64,000 nucleotides of DNA, taken from Begonia masoniana (Eukaryota > Streptophyta > Magnoliopsida > Cucurbitales > Begoniaceae). Positions 55,115-64,000 of the stretch are shown here, one piece after another; within the stretch, counting starts at the first letter, position 1; every line of letters begins with the position of its first letter. The notes under the pieces are model-generated. The model was not told the DNA's origin. It was given only the letters and a program-made list of their open reading frames with translations, and searched no databases. A program made the position numbers and the translations under genes. Location: NCBI GenBank assembly GCA_022432975.1, contig CM039502.1:18175453-18239452 (forward strand), given 5' to 3'.

Positions 55115-56833
55115 TGTTAGAATTTGGTGTCACATTGTTAGAATTTAGCGTCACCTGAATTCTAGTTGGGCTGGGTCGGGCCCGTATATTAATATTATGA
55201 TTTTATGTTTTCTCTATATATTGATGCTTGAGTCGCAAAACTCATTGTACCGATTTTAATTAGTGATTTCTTTTCTCTGCCCGTAGTTTTTTTATTCTAG
55301 AGTTTCCACGTAAATTTTGGTGTCTATTATTTTTTTGTTTTCTTTTTCGATTTTTCGTTTGATTTTTCAACAATTGGTATCAGAGAGAGGTTGAAGTTTT
55401 TTTGAAAATCAGGTTTTTGATTTATGGAAGGTATAGAATGATTTTACTGGTTTGCAATTTTGGAAATTAAAGTTGCAATTTTTGGGAGAAGGAAAAGAAA
55501 TTAAAAAAAGAAAATAAAAAAGGAACGTACACTGTTATTGCCGCGAAGAACAAAGGAGCCCTAGCGCTATTTGCCAGAGAAGAAGGAGCCCTAGGTGAGT
55601 GCTACCATTGGTGACAGAGAGAAAGGAGATCTTTTTTCATTGTTCTGTTCTCTCATCGCGAAGAACAAACAGAGAATGCTCATTGTCCGATAGAAGAACC
55701 TTAGAGCAGAGGGCTGCAAGCCGCGAAGCAAAAGTAAAGAGTAAGCTCCTAGAGGGAGCTGCTCCTCTCGCGTCAGAGGAGAAGAACCCCGTTGATGCCC
55801 TCTGATCAGAACCCACTATTTTTTAGTCTATTTTTTTGTACAGAGATTGACTAACATCCTCGTCGCTAACGAGTGCTCCAGTCGCTAGAGAAAAAGAAGA
55901 AAGTTTTCACCTTTCTTCAGAGAAATTTCAGTTTTTGTTTCCTTCGCGTTACTTCCAGCCCTGAAGAAGAAATAGAAGGAGGAGTGTCAGTCGTGAATGG
56001 GAAAAACAGAGAAGGAGAGTCCTCTGTTTCAGAGAAGCCGCCGCTACCATATGAAGAAGAAGTCTACTGTCGCCGGCCATCGCCGCGCGGAGAGGAGTAG
56101 TCACTATTCTCGTTGCCAAACAGTGAAGAGAGGAGAAAACCCTAAAGTGAAAAGGTTAGCCACTGTCATCGTTGCCGAATAGTGAAGAAGAAGAAAACCA
56201 TAAGGTGAAAGGTTTAGTCGGTCTCGTCATTGCCAAACAGTGAAGAGATGAGCGTTAGCCACTGTCGTCGTTGCCGAACAGTGAAGAGAGAAGAACCGCC
56301 GAGGATACTCCGATCACTAGAATGTCCTTGAAGATTTGGATGACGTTTTTGAGATTTGAAGATGTCATCATTGTGGTTTAAATGTTTTTAAACATGATGA
56401 ACATTAGTTGCTAAGATGGCCCATCAGGGACATGTGTGAAAGAGCAAGATTTGATGATTTGTTTTCTTGCACCAGAATTTCTTTGAAGATGGAGATTGTC
56501 AGAGTTCAGTGTTCTGAATTCATTTTGAGTTGGGTCAAGTAGCCTGTTGGATCTCTTATGTGGAATTCGTGTCAAGGTGGAGATTATTAGAATTTAGTGT
56601 GACCCGAATTCTATACGGGCCACACTGATTAGACTCATGTTGGGAATCTCATTAGGATTTTGTTTTCTCTATAAATTTATGTAAGCTAGAGTCACAAAAC
56701 TCGCGGTTGCATTTTGATCTTCATAGTCAATTTGTTCCTTTGCCCGTGATTTTTTTCTCGAAATGATTTTTTCACGTAAATCTGGTGTCCCTCATCGTAT
56801 TTCTTTTTCGGTTTCTCATTTGATTTTTCAACA
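55115..56833 (+). mobile_element. Small non-autonomous LTR element in HMGR pseudogene B
   Basis: Left LTR about 55115-55372, with a 21-base internal duplication at its start. Primer site ATTGGTATCAGAGAGAGG. Internal region about 1.2 kb without gag or pol. Polypurine tract GTCAAGGTGGAGATT. Right LTR 56585-56833, beginning TATTAGAATT (G to A at the second base) and ending TTTTTCAACA. Internal tandem units of about 60 bases lie at 56096-56290. The right LTR is followed by ATTGGTAT, which looks like the start of another primer site, and then by a TRIM. Confidence 0.78.
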
Positions 56834-56838
56834 ATTGG

Positions 56839-57174
56839 TATTGGTGGTCTTGGGCCTTCTCAACCCCAAAAATTAGCTCAATGGGTGAGACTTTTCCTCA
56901 CACTTATAAACTACCACCAAGCCCCTTCCACAACCGATGTGGGATTAACCCTAATAATCTCCCCCTTCACATATCGGGCTTTGAGTCAGATAACCATCGA
57001 TCCAGTTTCTCTCGGCTTGGGTGAAGTCTTGTTAGTAACCTGGGCTTTGATATCTGTGTTGGCGGTCTTGGGTCTTCTCAACCCTAAAAGCTAGTTCAAA
57101 GGGTGAGACTTTTGTTCACACTTATAAACTACTACCAAACCCCTTCCACAACCAATGTGAGATTAACCCTAACA
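56839..57174 (-). mobile_element. TRIM (miniature LTR retrotransposon), 336 bp
   Basis: Two 118-bp direct repeats, 56839-56956 and 57057-57174, about 88% alike by eye. On the minus strand the LTR starts TGTTAGGGTTAATC and ends CGCCAACA, followed by TATCAAAGCCCAGG (a Met-tRNA-type primer site). The 3' LTR is preceded by the polypurine tract GTGAAGGGGGAGATT. The internal part is only 100 bp and non-coding. Confidence 0.8.
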
Positions 57175-57446
57175 CATTTAACACTCTGCAGTTTAGCAAA
57201 TCTACTGGATTTGTTAAAAACAACACTCAATGTATTGAAATTGGCTGGCTCCTTCGTGAACATCTTCAACCTTGCTGCTTGTTTAGTAGTACTAAATCTC
57301 ACGACTAGAGCTCTCGTCGTTCCATCTTTCAACAAGACGGTGGTAGCTCCACTGGACAAGTGAATCGCCTTACAACCTCTGCTCGCACTTGCCAAGAAAC
57401 AAGCTAACGAGCTTAGTTTGAAACAAATATTTACTGTATACACCAT

Positions 57447-59305
57447 TTTTAATGAGAGTCAAGATTTTTGGAAGCTCTTTCATGGAAGTGCAGAGCTACA
57501 CAAGAATAGCAGGACGGTGGGTGTAGACATGGAAATGGATGAAAGTTCTTTCACAGTGTTTGAATTGAAAATGTCTCATAATTCAATGTTTGAATTGTAT
57601 AATTTTTAACATTAATTTAATTGAGTGAGTTGATTTGCTAACGGTGGATAATTTGATGTTTGAATTGAAAAAAAATATTGTCAGTGTTAAAATTAAAAAC
57701 CACTTTATAATTCAGTATTTTATTTGATCTTTACCTTTTGATAGATATCAATATTGACCCTCCTAGCAATCAACATATCATAGTTTGTTTTTTTACTCGG
57801 TTTAACCTCAACCCTCGAAAGTTCATGGGTTGTTAACCAACACAATCTCCAATAAAATCACTAAAATATGTTAGTGAAGCTACATTGCTCTACTCTTTTT
57901 CAAATTTTATTGTTTGCTTCTAGTTATTTTTGTCATGGTTATTCGTTGTGTGTTGAATTGATTATGAAATTTGCGAAAATCATGACGAACGAAATGGAAT
58001 TGTCGCATTCAGATCTCGACACCGCCATGAAGTTCATTGTCGAATCTAATTCATTTTTCACAAAACTAATTCCTCAGATCTTTGCATTCAAATCGTTTTT
58101 GTGCAAGTAAGAATATGTTCGAAAGATTCAACTATTTGTGTTTCACTTTCCATATCAAATAAATTCCTCTTCATCATAATCGAAAGATTCATTTCTTCAG
58201 TGAATTCAAGAATACGAAACTGATCAACTTACTTTTTTAAAACCCTAACTCCTTGTTCTCAAAATTCATGCTAGGTACCTAAAAACTCGGACACACGAAG
58301 TTGGAATGCTATTTGTTTGGGAACATGAACCAAAGAAAGATGGTGAAATCCAACGGAATGCCAAGATCATAATTCTTTACGTCATTCTCTGAGGTATCGA
58401 AGCGGGCGAGACTTGTACCTTGGTTGGAGCTCTTGCTGGATGATGAAATCAACATTTTCAAGGAACAAAAAAACAACTGATTTTGAAAGATGTGCATGGA
58501 AAATGTCACCCCATGTGATAATTTCATTCTTCGACGACGGTGTGGGAAAAGGTAGCCATTGTTGCCTATCCTTGTTCTAGGGTTCAAGATCGGGACAAGG
58601 ATGATTCACAGTTGCATTTATTTGTCTCCTATATGTGAATTAGAGCGAAAACTCGAGAAAAGCCATGGATTCAACTCAATATTGAAAAAACAAGATTTTT
58701 AACCGAAAAAGGGTTTGTTGCTAATTTCACAAACTTCGAGATTAAATGGACAAAAGAACAAACTATGAGATGTTGGTTGCCGGATCCTATAATTCGAGGT
58801 CCATATTTATATTTATTATTTATAATTAAAATTAACTTATGAATAATAAAATAATGTATAGAGTATAATGAAAATCAATTCATAAATATTAAATTATATA
58901 ATTAATTGAGATATAGTTTATTATGATTTTAGAGTTTTATCACCGAAAAATAAAGAGAGGGTAATTGTGAAATACTATTATTTAAATGATTATTAAAACT
59001 AGTTTTTATCTAGTCCTTAAATCACCCAAACAGCTCTGATTCTCTGGATCTTACAAGCGGGTGGGTGGGTCAATTGGGAATACTGACGGAGCTCCGACAA
59101 CGACTCCTCTTAATTCGAATGATTTGATTCTCCCTCCTTCGGCTCTCGCTTTTCAACGGCTATTTCGCAGGGGTTCTGAGGAGGCTTATTGAAATCTCCG
59201 ATCTTCGTCCTTCTTCAGCTGAATAACTTTCCACGGACACGTCTTCGGTGGTTATTGTGGGTGGGGGACGGGAAAGGATAAAAGGTCTGTTTCGGGTGCC
59301 GGCAC
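57447..59305. other. Intergenic region upstream of TEBICHI, no convincing gene
   Basis: Degraded sequence left of HMGR pseudogene B, then A/T-rich DNA. An 80-codon ORF at 57868-58110 and a 92-codon minus ORF at 58309-58587 have no motifs I recognise. The last 250 bases before 59306 are the presumed TEBICHI promoter and 5' UTR. Confidence 0.45.
59152..59162 (+). promoter_or_regulatory. MSA-like (mitosis-specific activator) element upstream of TEBICHI
   Basis: TTCAACGGCTA matches the MSA consensus (YCYAACGGYYA) at 10 of 11 positions, 144 bases before the ATG. MSA elements bind three-repeat MYB factors and drive G2/M expression. For a repair helicase used in dividing cells this is plausible, but one site found by eye is weak evidence. 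Confidence 0.3.
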
Positions 59306-61755
59306 ATGGCGTCTGGTTCGCCCCGGACAAGAATCGATCAGGTTTTCTCAATTTCGACAGAAGCCCTAGTTTTGTTTTGTTAGGGTTTAGTCTTCAAAGT
59401 TAGCGGTAATTTTTTTGGTTCAAACCTTGAAATTAACGCTTTAGTGTTCTTAGTTTTCCCGGTTTCATTAGCGGGTGCAGAAGTACTGAGCAATCATGTT
59501 GCTGATCGAAAAAAAACTGAAAAAGCATGGAGGAATCATTGTCCTACGTTGGCAAAATGAAATCAACTAAAAATCTTTTCCGCACTCATTTCCCAAAAAT
59601 TATGTGAAACAAGATGCTTAATTTCTTGCTTTTGCCTTTTCCGGGATTTTTTCTGTTTTAAATAAATTTGTAGAGGTTCGTGGTTACTGTAGTTCACTGG
59701 GTCGCAATTTACTCACGCTAGTCGTTTTTCTGTCTAGTTTTATGTGTCAAAGAAAAGAAAACATATATCTCCTGGTTTGAAGTCTGACAGAAACGAGGAA
59801 GATGCTAAAACAACCGTAGAGGTGTCTATTGTCGCGAAAGCTACTTTGGATAATTACTTGGTGATTTCTCCGGACAAAAGATATAGTAAAACCACTTCTT
59901 TCGCACCTCCCCGTTTATTGGCTGGGGAAGATGACGTCAAAAGAAGTTTGTCTGAGGAGATTAGTGGTCCTGTAAAGAATGAATTAACTGAATTGCGCTT
60001 TCAACCAACGACAGCAATTGAGGAAAAACAACATGGAAAATTCGAGGGCATATCCGATGCAGGCAGTGTAATCATTGGAGATGTTTCTAATAAATGCTTT
60101 GTTGATAAGTGCGCAGAAAATCCAGAACTAAAACAATTTGCAGCTGACTTTTTGTCTTTGTACTGTAGGTAATGATCTTCTCTTTTTTTACACCACACCA
60201 TGCATGGACCATATTGTTAAAAGGATCTTTTTTTCTCGTGTTTCAATTTAACATTTTTCTTTTTATAATTGATATTTGAAGAGGCGAGTTTCAAGCTAAT
60301 GTTACTTCAGCTTTAGAGCAAAGAGGCACAGATCATAAGAGGCACTGTAGCCCATCTATGCCAGCAGAGGAAGTTAAGACATATAAGAAGAGACATGTTA
60401 ATACCAATCAATTACACGGAGACAGCGGAACTGGTTCATTAATTGAGGTAAGCAATGAAAAACTGCAGTCTCATGTTGTTGTTTGTGTTGCGGAACTTTT
60501 AGCGATACTTCTTATTTTCTATTGAAAGAAAATTGAAATTCTTTGGTAGAGAACTGCTAGCTATGTTCCGGTTGAGCTCAAAGGAGGCTTGAAAAAATGC
60601 AAAAAAGCTACTAAATCATCTGCTACTACGTCAGAATGTCAAACACCAGGGTCATCAACTATGAAAGCTTCTTCTCGTCAAACTCCAAAATCAACTTGTG
60701 GAGTTTCTATATTTTCTCCAGGAGAAGCTTTCTGGAATGAAGCAATTGAATTTGCAGATGGTTTATATGCCCCAACTGTTAACATTTCAGCTCCTGTTGC
60801 TGAAGATACTCATGCTTTGCAGTATCAGCATGATATAAAAAGCTGCTGTTCGTTAGAAAATGGACATTGTGATCACAAGTTAAAAATAATACAGGATGAA
60901 TGCGCCAGCAATACTCAGCTCAAGGAAGTTGGGGCTTCTGCTGTGTTACCTGGGAAGGATATAAGAGAAAGGAATAACGACAAATCCCCTCTTCCAGTTA
61001 AACATTTTGACTTCTCTGGAGAGGGAAAAACCTTGGATAAAAGTAATCCACTTTTTTGCGGTTCAAATTATATAAAAGTCCTTAATCGCAGGGAAAATGA
61101 AGGCTCTGAACATGATTTTGTACGTGATAAAAGTTCACAGGAGACTAACATCGAAATTGGTTCCAGTGAATTTGGAACTAACGAAAATAAAGTTCAACTT
61201 AATCCCCTTGTACCTGGTGAAACAAAAAGGCAGTGGAACGTTGCTGGTCAACTTGATGAACTTAAAGATTCACGTAGTAATCATGAGACTGATGGGTCAC
61301 AAACGCCTTCAAGTTTTGCAGGAGCCACTGATCATCTAGATCTCAGTAGTTGGCTGCCATCTGAAATTTGTAGCACATACAAAAAGAAAGGAATTACAAA
61401 ACTTTATCCTTGGCAGGTATATGCTATCGAATTCCTTCAATATAATATGTATGTTCATCTAATGCTCTTCTTGTACAATAGTTTCATGATATTTGATTCC
61501 TGACATTGAATCTTGTAGTTGTTATTTGTTTAATCATCAAGTAGTTGTGCTTTTCTTCCGTTAACAAACTAAGTTGAGGGAAAGTTAGTAGCTGTCTTGT
61601 CACAATCCTTTAGTGATTGAGAAATTTCTTGCAATGTTTATTGAGTATTTATCTCATTAAAACATAGTGGACAACATTTACATCTTGCAGGTTGAGTGCC
61701 TTTTGGTGGATGGTGTTTTGAAGAAAAGGAATCTTGTATATTGTGCATCAACAAG
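59306..61755 (+). CDS. TEB: TEBICHI / DNA polymerase theta, N-terminal exons (gene continues beyond window)
   Basis: Polymerase theta joins a superfamily-2 helicase to an A-family polymerase and carries out microhomology-mediated end joining in the nucleus. Exons: 59306-59341, 59738-60168, 60282-60447, 60550-61416 and 61691-61755. All junctions are GT-AG with matching phases (521 codons plus 2 nt). Residues 1-20 (M-A-S-G-S-P-R-T-R-I-D-Q then F-Y-V-S-K-K-R-K) form a PIP-box-like motif with a basic signal. A long Ser/Thr/Lys-rich variable region follows. The helicase begins with L-P-S-E-I-C-S-T-Y and L-Y-P-W-Q, then V-D-G-V-L-K-K-R-N-L-V-Y-C-A-S-T just before Walker A. The rest of the helicase and the polymerase lie past 64000. 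No frame damage is seen. Confidence 0.9.
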
Positions 61756-62800
61756 GTATATAAATAAGTCAAATTTGGTCTTATTTGTAGTGAACCAGTT
61801 ATATTTGATGTGTGATGCACATGATAAGTGTCAACTAGTTCAATCACACTTTAGATGCAAATACAAATTGTATTGTTACAATTGTACAAAATAAGTATTA
61901 TATATATGCAATATAAAATGATTAAATTTAATATTTATTGTATTATATATAATAGTTTACATGTTTCTAAATTATGTAAAATATTTAAATAGTTTTTTCT
62001 TTGATATAGACATTCTTGTTTAAATAATTTAATGGGTAAAATGCAATTTACACTTTGCATATTAGATATTAAACTATTTTTTTGGAGAAATCAAACATCT
62101 ACCTTTTAGTTATCAACAATTTGGACCTACAGCACGTGTATGCCGCGTATTCTATTTAATTAAGTGTTTTAACATGATTTCTAACTCGATTTCAAACTCC
62201 ATTGATATTGTATTCGGCGATTTCAAACTCTGTCAATTGCGTGATAGAGTTCGAAATTGAGTTATAAATTGCTGAAGGAGTTAGAAATCTGGTTAAAACT
62301 CCTTATTAAAAAAAAAAAAACACGATAGTTATATGCTGGATTTAACGAATAAATTGACTGCAATGTCAAAATTGTTGATATTGAAGTTTGTTTAAAGAAA
62401 ATTTTAAAGTCTAATCTGTAAATGATTTGAAACGTTAGAGTTTAAATTGAACTTTAATTTTGCGTATCTTATAATATGTTAAATGCAGTATTATATTTGA
62501 GGTTTTTTTTTTTTTTATTAATTTACTAAGGAAACAATTGTATGAGATTAGTTGTTTGGTCGTATCTAAACAAACGCTTACGTTATCTCTGACTTAGATA
62601 CATGAAATTAATTGTTTTATAGTTATTGCTTAAGTATATATGTAGATTAATTCATATAGAAAGACACGATAATTTGTTAAGTTGAATATAAATATCTGAC
62701 GTAGAGGTGAGTATTGAGAGATTTAAATTGGAATAAGTGATCAAAGGAGGACCAAAATAATTACAATACTATTTATCATCAACTAGAAAATGCTCTAAGT

Positions 62801-62966
62801 ATATTGGTATTTTTACTTGTTAGTAGTATAAAATGAAAGATTAATGTTTGAAGAAAAAAACTGATAAATGAGTAGTGCTTTCAATATTGGTATTTTTACT
62901 TGTTAGTAGTATAAAATGAAAGATTAATGTTTGAAGAAAAAAACTGATCAATGAGTAGTGCTTTCA
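62801..62966. repeat. 83-bp tandem duplication
   Basis: Two adjacent copies, 62801-62883 and 62884-62966, start ATATTGGTATTTTTACTTGT and differ at only a few positions, so the duplication is recent. It lies in intronic A/T-rich DNA. Confidence 0.9.
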
Positions 62967-63214
62967 ATAAAATTTAGTAAACCCATTCGATCACATTAAT
63001 TAAACTGTAGATTTTTGAAGAATAAAATTCTTGATATTGATATTGACATAAACAGTCTAAAATAATACAACAAATTAGGAAACTAACTTAAACTAATTGC
63101 ATGATAATAGAATTAAGATTAGAAAAAGACATTTACCATTATCTTTGACTAATCCTATAAAATAAATGACATTAACACTAATATAATTCAAAAACTCAAA
63201 CACTCTTTCTCAAG

Positions 63215-64000
63215 TTGGTGCATAAACATCAAGCATGCCCAACTTGCTTATAAGAAACTCAAATGTGGGTTTAAACAATCCCTTGGTGAAGATATTATCT
63301 ATTTGATCTTTAGTAGGTATGAATAAGATACAAAGATTTCCATTGTCAAGATTTTCTTTGATGAAATGTCGATCAATTTTGATGTGTTTGGTTCAATCAT
63401 GTTGTACAGGATTATGAGCAATACTAATGGTAGCTTTATTGTCACAAAACAATTTCATTGGTAGTCTTAGATCTCTCTTTAGTTCTTTTAGTACACGTTA
63501 AATCCATAAGACCTCACATATTTCGTTTGCCATAAATCTATACTCAGCCTCGACGCTACTTCTAGCAACTACATTTTACTCCTCCAGGTCATTAAGTTGC
63601 CCCACACATAAGTACAATATCCAGATGTAGATCGTTTATCAACAATAGAACCTGCCCAATCTGCATCTGTGTATACTTTGACTTCGCGATCTATAGTTTT
63701 CTTGAATAACAATCCCTTGCCTGGACATCCTTTCAAGTATCGAAAAATTCTATATGCCGCTTCTAAGTGTTCATCATAAGGACAATGCATGAACTGACTA
63801 ATCGATCATGATCAGGAGATAAGCTTGTTACAGGAACATTGTATGATTTAGATTCTTGGACTTGTTGTAAAGCTTTGTTGTCTACTTCCTTTTGAGGGAA
63901 CATTCTTTCATATACTTGTACAAATAATCTTTCATCTTGCAGTTCATCATAAGGACAATGCATGAACTGACTAATCGATCATGATCAGGAGATAAGCTTG
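63215..64000 (-). pseudogene. Copia pol fragment: reverse transcriptase end and RNase H
   Basis: On the minus strand: M-H-C-P-Y-D-E-H-L-E-A-A-Y-R, I-F-R-Y-L-K-G, V-Y-T-D-A-D-W-A-G-S, D-K-R-S-T-S-G-Y-C (63569-63790), then S-S-V-E-A-E-Y and D-N-K-A-T-I-S-I-A-H-N-P-V-Q-H-D down to a stop near 63215. Frame changes and stops are present. The right part holds a duplicated 58-base segment (63770-63827 and 63943-64000, 173 bases apart), so M-H-C-P-Y-D-E occurs twice. It is antisense to TEBICHI and non-functional. Confidence 0.85.

Larger units (their letters stand above)
54386..57446 (-). pseudogene. HMGR: HMG-CoA reductase pseudogene B (N-terminal and middle catalytic domain), split by a composite retroelement
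   Basis: Minus strand, 5' to 3': [40 protein letters not shown] (57180-57420). A 2.06-kb insertion (55115-57174) follows. Then [17 protein letters not shown] and D-V-I-G-I-S-G (54930-55105), an intron of about 420 bases, and C-S-D-K-K-P-A-S-V-N-W-V-E-G, S-V-V-H-E-A-I-I-K-E-E-V-V, K-V-L-K-T-N (54386-54505), where it is cut by the older Gypsy element. Without the insertion and one TSD copy, the frame reads [13 protein letters not shown]. At least one stop (after V-E-G) and the truncations make it dead. It overlaps pseudogene A in content, so two HMGR copies existed. Confidence 0.88.
61756..64000 (+). other. TEBICHI intron (at least 2.2 kb) carrying a Copia fragment
   Basis: The donor AG|GTATAT at 61756 splits the codon before Walker A, and no matching next exon (A-G-K-S) is visible up to the window end. 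The sequence is A/T-rich, with an 83-bp tandem duplication and a Copia pol fragment on the opposite strand. If the gene is whole, this intron is unusually long compared with its other introns (about 100-400 bases). Confidence 0.6.

Noticed and set aside
1..64000. A new multi-gene system or biosynthetic cluster
   Set aside because: AFC3, MEF21, HMGR remnants and TEBICHI are unrelated housekeeping-type loci. Between them I see only retrotransposon, MULE and pseudogene sequence, so the novelty is limited to repeat structure.

Overview
This is nuclear DNA of a flowering plant, probably a eudicot. The evidence is spliced genes with GT-AG introns whose closest relatives are plant-specific families (an AFC3-type LAMMER kinase, the E-class PPR protein MEF21, and the polymerase theta helicase TEBICHI), set in a dense bed of nested LTR retrotransposons and a Mutator-like transposon. 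Nothing in the window fixes the species. Two runs of exactly 100 N (8952-9051 and 30294-30393) mark scaffold joins of unknown true size.

Layout. 1-8934 is one copy of a block with the 12-exon AFC3-like kinase (minus strand) and the left part of a Mutator-like element (MULE). 9052-17418 holds a degraded gag-only Gypsy element, the 3' end of an unrecognised small membrane-protein gene, a short coding remnant split by a solo LTR, and a second solo LTR with a perfect target-site duplication. 17499-19160 is the intact single-exon MEF21-type PPR gene. 19227-28246 is a second, nearly identical copy of the kinase/MULE block. 27316-32678 holds LTR material inserted in that MULE: a Tekay-like LTR with 14 TGACGTCA palindromes, then a gap, then a Copia LTR with a perfect 26-bp satellite, then the MULE right end. 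32692-36213 is a dead HMG-CoA reductase (HMGR) gene copy carrying retroelement insertions. 36214-42716 is a truncated Sirevirus-like Copia element. 42717-54384 is an older Gypsy element split by a young 8.7-kb Gypsy element (44359-53028) with exact TSDs. 54386-57446 is a second dead HMGR copy interrupted by a chimeric retroelement. 59306 to the right edge is the 5' third of TEBICHI, with a long intron containing a Copia fragment.

Four ordinary gene loci are credible: AFC3 (present twice, possibly as two haplotypes joined in the assembly), MEF21, TEBICHI, and the 3' end of an unknown gene. HMGR is present only as pseudogenes. They are functionally unrelated (splicing-factor phosphorylation, mitochondrial RNA editing, theta-mediated end joining, mevalonate pathway) and do not form a pathway cluster. 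The most unusual features lie in the repeats: helically spaced TGACGTCA arrays, perfect hairpin arrays inside a young LTR, minisatellites that differ between LTRs of one Copia family, and a chimeric retroelement with different LTR types at its two ends but one matching 5-bp TSD. I saw no tRNA, rRNA, CRISPR or bacterial-type system and no convincing new multi-gene system.
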